From Cryptomeria japonica (lineage: Eukaryota; Streptophyta; Pinopsida; Cupressales; Cupressaceae): a stretch of 60,000 bases of DNA. The DNA lies in contig NC_081415.1 of NCBI RefSeq assembly GCF_030272615.1, positions 602,105,644 through 602,165,643 of the forward strand. The letters run 5' to 3'. Below, piece after piece: positions 56,381 to 60,000 of this stretch (the stretch's first letter is position 1; each line of letters opens with the position of its first letter). The position numbers were made by a program, and so were the translations under genes. Under the pieces are notes generated by a model, which saw only the letters and a list, made by a program, of their open reading frames with translations, had not been told where the DNA came from and made no database searches.

Positions 56381-56385
56381 CTGAT
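56381..56385 (+). repeat. Right target-site duplication of A
   Basis: CTGAT, identical to 31459-31463. Confidence 0.95.
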
Positions 56386-56486
56386 GATAGGATGTTTTTT
56401 TATTTTTGTAGACACTGCCATACATCAGCGAGAATACCATTAGTCTCACCTTTCAAAGCCTTCAGGAGAATATTCCAAGGCTAACA

Positions 56487-57740
56487 ATGGGGGAGAGCGA
56501 GTTGCTACATGCAGTGGGCTTGTGAGATGTGATGACTATGTTGGCCATCATATTCCATTCTGTAATGTTGATGGCCTTGATGGAGAGGTGGGATATAGAT
56601 ACCTCAATGTTTTTGTTACCTATGGGGTAGATGATGGTCACCCTTGAGGATGTATACCACATTTTTCACCTTCCCATTAGGGGGGAGACTGTGAGATATC
56701 AATCTGACTGGATAGGGCAGAATTATAGGAGAGAGCTAGAGTATGTTGTGGGGAGAGTGATACTCAGTGGGATGAGGGGTCGTATCATGGTCAAATAGAT
56801 CCTACAACCTACCATCAAGGTTGCATTAGTGAGGAGATTCATCATTGTGACCCTTGCATTAGTTGTGTTCCCTAATGGGCATGGGACACATATGCATGGA
56901 AGACTCATCTACAACGTTTGAATGATGGAGAGACATATGAGGGTATACTCTTGGGGTTGGAGCATGCTTGTGCATCTCTACCATGACCTTGGGGAGTATG
57001 TGTTTGGAAAGGGGTGCAACTTGATGACATGAACGCTACTACAGGTGTGGATGTTTGAGCATATTATCTGCACTAGGCCTATTGGAGCCCCTATAGACTT
57101 AGTCCTAGAGCAGCCTAGGGTATTTTCTTATGCTCTTACCTGCAAGTAGTGATTCAACAATCTCCTACAATAGAGCTTAGATATATTGACAATGGGTGGA
57201 TTCATATGGAGACCCTACCTCAAGATGTAAATGTGGCAAGGGATATATAGGTAGATGTTCAACATGTAGACAAATCGTCTACTAGAGGGGCAGTATAGCT
57301 ACATAGTCATTCCCTTCTACTTCAATCGAGTCTGGTGGTAGTTTGGGTTTGAGCAATGTGTTCCTACTGATGTGCCTATGTACATCCAACACTCATGCGT
57401 GATGCCGAGGTTAGGAGCCATTCCTCGGCCTACTAGTGATGTGATCGAAATCATAGATTCAGATGGGTTGGATTAGGACATTGCGACAAAATATAGAGAT
57501 GATTTGAGCATGCATCAACAACACATCACATGGTGGGGGATGACATACCCTAGAGCCATTTTCCCAGTAGAATTCTCTAGAGGAAACCCCAGATCATGGA
57601 GACAGGCAGGTGTCATAGAGGGATCTAATACATTCGAGGAGGGCTTAGATAATTCAGTTGATGATACAAGAGAGGAGGAGGTAGGCAAAGACAAATATGA
57701 TCCTGGCACAAGAGAGGGAGATCAGGATGGAGATAAGTGA
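56487..57740 (+). pseudogene. E: plant mobile domain pseudogene, sense strand
   Basis: One frame from ATG 56487 to TGA 57738 with about a dozen stops. It aligns by eye with the antisense PMD protein of B: ERWDIDTSMFLLPMG then TLEDVYHIFHLPIRG; YSWGWSMLVHLYHDLGEYV; VWMFEHIICTRPIG. There is no poly-Gly tract. The end is acidic (DDTREEEVGKDKYDPG). Just upstream, a T-rich stretch ending TTTTTGTAG at about 56412 resembles a 3' splice site. A inserted about 100 bp upstream. It may come from a host PMD gene or from another transposon. Confidence 0.7.
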
Positions 57741-58241
57741 TGCATATCCCTCCTTGCAATCTTCCAAACACCTCAAAATGTATGCAATTGACCCCTCAAA
57801 ACCAAAATGGGATCCTATCAAGACAAGGCTCTACAACATTAGTTCAATCTTCTCACCATCTTCAAGACTCATGCCTACTCAATCAGGGGTATCTTGCTAC
57901 AACATAGTCCACGATACCTCAAAGGGTTCCAAACCATTTTCATACCAATTTTGGGTCATACAAGACTCCCCAAGGTCAGAGAAAGCACTGGTTGTAAGTA
58001 TTCATACCCATTCCTTAAGAAACCTACCCAATTAGGTCCAGTGGCTTGTAGCCCTTTTTAGCGGGTAAAGAGACCTTAAGTCCAGATTTTCCCAAACACC
58101 CTAGCAAAAAAATTATGGATTCAAGTACCCTTTTGGAAGTTACACAAATTGCCAAAAGGAAGATAAAAAAATGTCTAAGTCAATAGGATATTGACTATCC
58201 TAAATGTTGATGATTTATAGCTTCAGTCGGATAAAATTAAA
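57741..58241. other. No gene seen
   Basis: Spacer between the PMD pseudogene and element F. Short chance ORFs only. Confidence 0.4.
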
Positions 58242-58617
58242 TGTTAAATTGGCCTTAAGGCCTTCAACATTTAATAATATATATCATTATGTTATTTATT
58301 ATTATTATTATTAAATTGATTAGATAATAATAATTATTATTATATTTAATTAAATAACATTATTATGTAACTTCATGTTTAGTTAGTGTTTCGATTCCTT
58401 AATGAGTCGATATAGGTTTATCTAGCCAACTCTTCATGTTAAAGGGACACAGCCCTTAAGGAAGTCCGTAGATATATTATTTAAGGATAACGTGATTTCC
58501 TTAGAATGAATGAAGGAGAATATAATAGATTGAAATACTGAATTAGTGAAAAGAACTACGTACGTGGAAGATATAAATTATCTATGTGAATCTATACATA
58601 TATATATATATATATAT

Positions 58618-58696
<79 letters not shown>

Positions 58697-58849
58697 TTGT
58701 AATCTGCATCTATATCAAATTGAAAGTGAAAACTGTATTCTGGCAATCACTTAGTAGTGAACCTAAATCAAATAGAAATTAAGTTCATTGTGTTCAATAT
58801 TTAAAAATATAAAATTACCTAATCATATAAATCTGATCCAAACTTAACA
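58242..58849 (+). repeat. Probable 5' LTR of F (608 bp)
   Basis: Starts TGTTAA and ends TTAACA, then TGGTATCAGAG follows at once. The left edge is chosen by the inverted ends; no partner LTR is in the window. Confidence 0.55.
58590..58698 (+). repeat. (TA)n microsatellite
   Basis: About 110 bp of TA repeats interrupted by CATA and GTGTA, inside the F LTR. A 78-codon Ile/Tyr ORF over it is spurious. Confidence 0.9.
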
Positions 58850-58860
58850 TGGTATCAGAG
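58850..58860 (+). other. Primer-binding site of F (tRNA-iMet)
   Basis: TGGTATCAGAG immediately after the LTR end. Confidence 0.85.
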
Positions 58861-58947
58861 TCAAGTTTCCTTCTATAAAGCCTAACTGCCTGAAGGAAGA
58901 TTCAATTAAGATCAGATTGATATCTCCTTGAAAGTTTGTATTTTAAA

Positions 58948-59757
58948 ATGACGAATGCAATCACATTCGAAGATAGACTTGAAGGTGCCTCAAACTATGA
59001 TTCATGGAAGCTACAGATGATGTTGGTACTAAGGAAGAATGAGTTAAAAACAATAATAGAGAATCCTTCTAAACCTGATGGAAAAGATGAACAAAGTCAG
59101 TGGGAAAAGAACAATATTAAAGCAATGGAGTTATTAGTAGATGGAGTAAAGAGTCATCTACTACCTATCATTAAAAGGTTAGATTCTACATATGACATGT
59201 TCAAAGCCTTGAAAGACATGTTTGAGATTAACAACACGAGCATAATCCTCACACTTAAAAATCAACTTTCTAATATTAAAATGAGTAAAGAAGAGACTAT
59301 CACTTCATATTTGATGAGGAAAATAGAATTAAGGAACCAACTCTCATCAATTGATCACATTTATGATAATAAGGAGCTAACTATGATAACTCTAAATGGG
59401 CTCCCTATCTCATGGGAAAACTTTAGACAAGGAGTTAGTGCTCAATCCAAAGTTCCCAAATTTGATAGACTAAAAGCTGACTGCATTCAAGAAGAGTGTA
59501 ACCTAATATCAAGAGGAATCATGAAACCTGTTGATGAAGATGTTCAAGTTCTAGTCTCTAGTTTGAAAAGGAAAAAGGACAAAAAGACATATGGTAATCA
59601 ATCATTCAAGAAGCCTAGAGACTCCTCTAAAGTACAATGTTTCATATGTGAGGAATATGGCCACATTGCAAGAACTTGTCCTCTGAAACTTAAACTACAA
59701 GTGTCCCTTGCTGAAGTCAGAAATTCAGACATATGTTTAGAAAAATATGTTTTGTAG
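58948..59757 (+). CDS. F gag (269 aa, intact)
   Basis: I chose ATG 58948 (MTNAITFEDRLEGASNYDSW) over an upstream TTG. UBN2-type copia gag: NYDSWKLQMMLVLRKNEL, LKDMFEINNTSIILTLKNQL, SYLMRKIELRNQLSSI, LNGLPISWENFRQGV. A basic stretch KRKKDKKTYG precedes the knuckle CFICEEYGHIARTC near residue 234. It ends at TAG 59755. There are no internal stops, unlike most coding regions here. It would form the particle shell and bind RNA. Confidence 0.85.
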   Translation: MTNAITFEDRLEGASNYDSWKLQMMLVLRKNELKTIIENPSKPDGKDEQSQWEKNNIKAMELLVDGVKSHLLPIIKRLDSTYDMFKALKDMFEINNTSIILTLKNQLSNIKMSKEETITSYLMRKIELRNQLSSIDHIYDNKELTMITLNGLPISWENFRQGVSAQSKVPKFDRLKADCIQEECNLISRGIMKPVDEDVQVLVSSLKRKKDKKTYGNQSFKKPRDSSKVQCFICEEYGHIARTCPLKLKLQVSLAEVRNSDICLEKYVL

Positions 59758-60000
59758 AAGAAACTCAAGATACCTTGTGATTGAGAGGGAGCTTACTAGT
59801 AAATATTGAGAACTTCTGAGGTAAAATTGTAAATATTGATTATTATTATTAATACTAATAATTATTTTATGGGCCCTATGTAAATCATAAGGAAGTGACG
59901 ACTTCCAAAAGATTTCCACTTGTATTTTTTGAGGTTATTGGAAGGTGACGATCTTACAATAACTCAAGATTGTGGATAGAATCACCAACTGAGGCAATCC
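59758..60000. other. Sequence after F gag
   Basis: No protease motif in any frame. AT-rich, apparently untranslated. Confidence 0.4.

Larger units (their letters stand above)
58242..60000 (+). mobile_element. F: Ty1/copia element, left part
   Basis: LTR-like segment, iMet primer site and gag with zinc knuckle. After gag ends (59757) no protease is seen in the remaining 243 bp. F could be a gag-only non-autonomous type or a copy whose pol lies beyond the window. The right end is outside. Confidence 0.7.

Noticed and set aside
58546-58782. 78-codon ORF over the TA repeat
   Set aside because: Translation of a microsatellite.

Overview
This window is plant nuclear DNA, most likely from a large repeat-rich genome such as a gymnosperm (moderate confidence). 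The evidence is wall-to-wall nested LTR retrotransposons of the Ty1/copia and Ty3/gypsy (Tat-type, dual RNase H) superfamilies, plant tRNA primer sites, and plant mobile domain (PMD) sequences. I see no convincing intact host gene, rRNA, tRNA gene or CRISPR array. All names (copia-1, gypsy-C, H, D, A', A, B, E, F) are mine.

Layout. 1-3773: right part of copia-1, a gag-protease-only copia element whose 3' LTR (3223-3773) ends inside the gag frame of gypsy-C. 3774 to about 15.9 kb: gypsy-C, a decayed gag-PR-RNaseH-RT-RNaseH-INT element, split at 8342-14270 by H. H has a primer site and a 3' LTR but no 5' LTR, and encodes no polymerase. 15.9-21.9 kb: downstream of gypsy-C, with degenerate about 150-bp repeats and a broken ORF of unknown function in the envelope position. 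21967-22514 and 29168-29774: an old relative (A') of element A, split by D (22515-29167), a full-length minus-strand copia element with two LTRs. 29.8-31.46 kb: a possible diverged LTR and unassigned sequence.

31464-56380: two elements nested one inside the other. Element A has LTRs at 31464-32779 and 55061-56380 and the target duplication CTGAT. Its reading frame is interrupted at codon 30 by element B (33040-50583; 1431-bp LTRs; target duplication ATACC). A retains only a protease and a G-patch. B carries G-patch, RT, RNase H, archaeal-type RNase H and integrase in one frame broken by a single TAG. It also has an antisense gene encoding a plant mobile domain, an RGG/poly-Gly tract and a coiled coil. 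56387-57740: a sense-strand PMD pseudogene (E) into whose 5' side A inserted. 58242-60000: left end of F, a copia element with LTR, primer site and gag.

Most interesting system: in B, two arrays of AGCGCTATTG-like decamers spaced about 20 bp apart (13 copies at 34568-34838, 16 copies at 48282-48587) face each other. Each lies downstream of a TATA box and upstream of an ORF: gag-pol on the plus strand, PMD on the minus strand. The same motif therefore sits in the leader of both convergent transcripts, and the sense RNA would carry complementary arrays near its two ends. B also has a primer-binding site matching about 41 nt of tRNA-Trp, far longer than usual. Together these suggest a retrotransposon with a dedicated antisense regulatory gene and cognate cis arrays; function is inference.

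Relative ages, from LTR divergence counted by eye: B (about 4 differences in 1431 bp) is younger than A (about 1-1.5%), which is younger than D (several percent). This order agrees with the nesting of B in A. Most nonsense mutations are TAG, as expected from deamination of methylated CAG sites.
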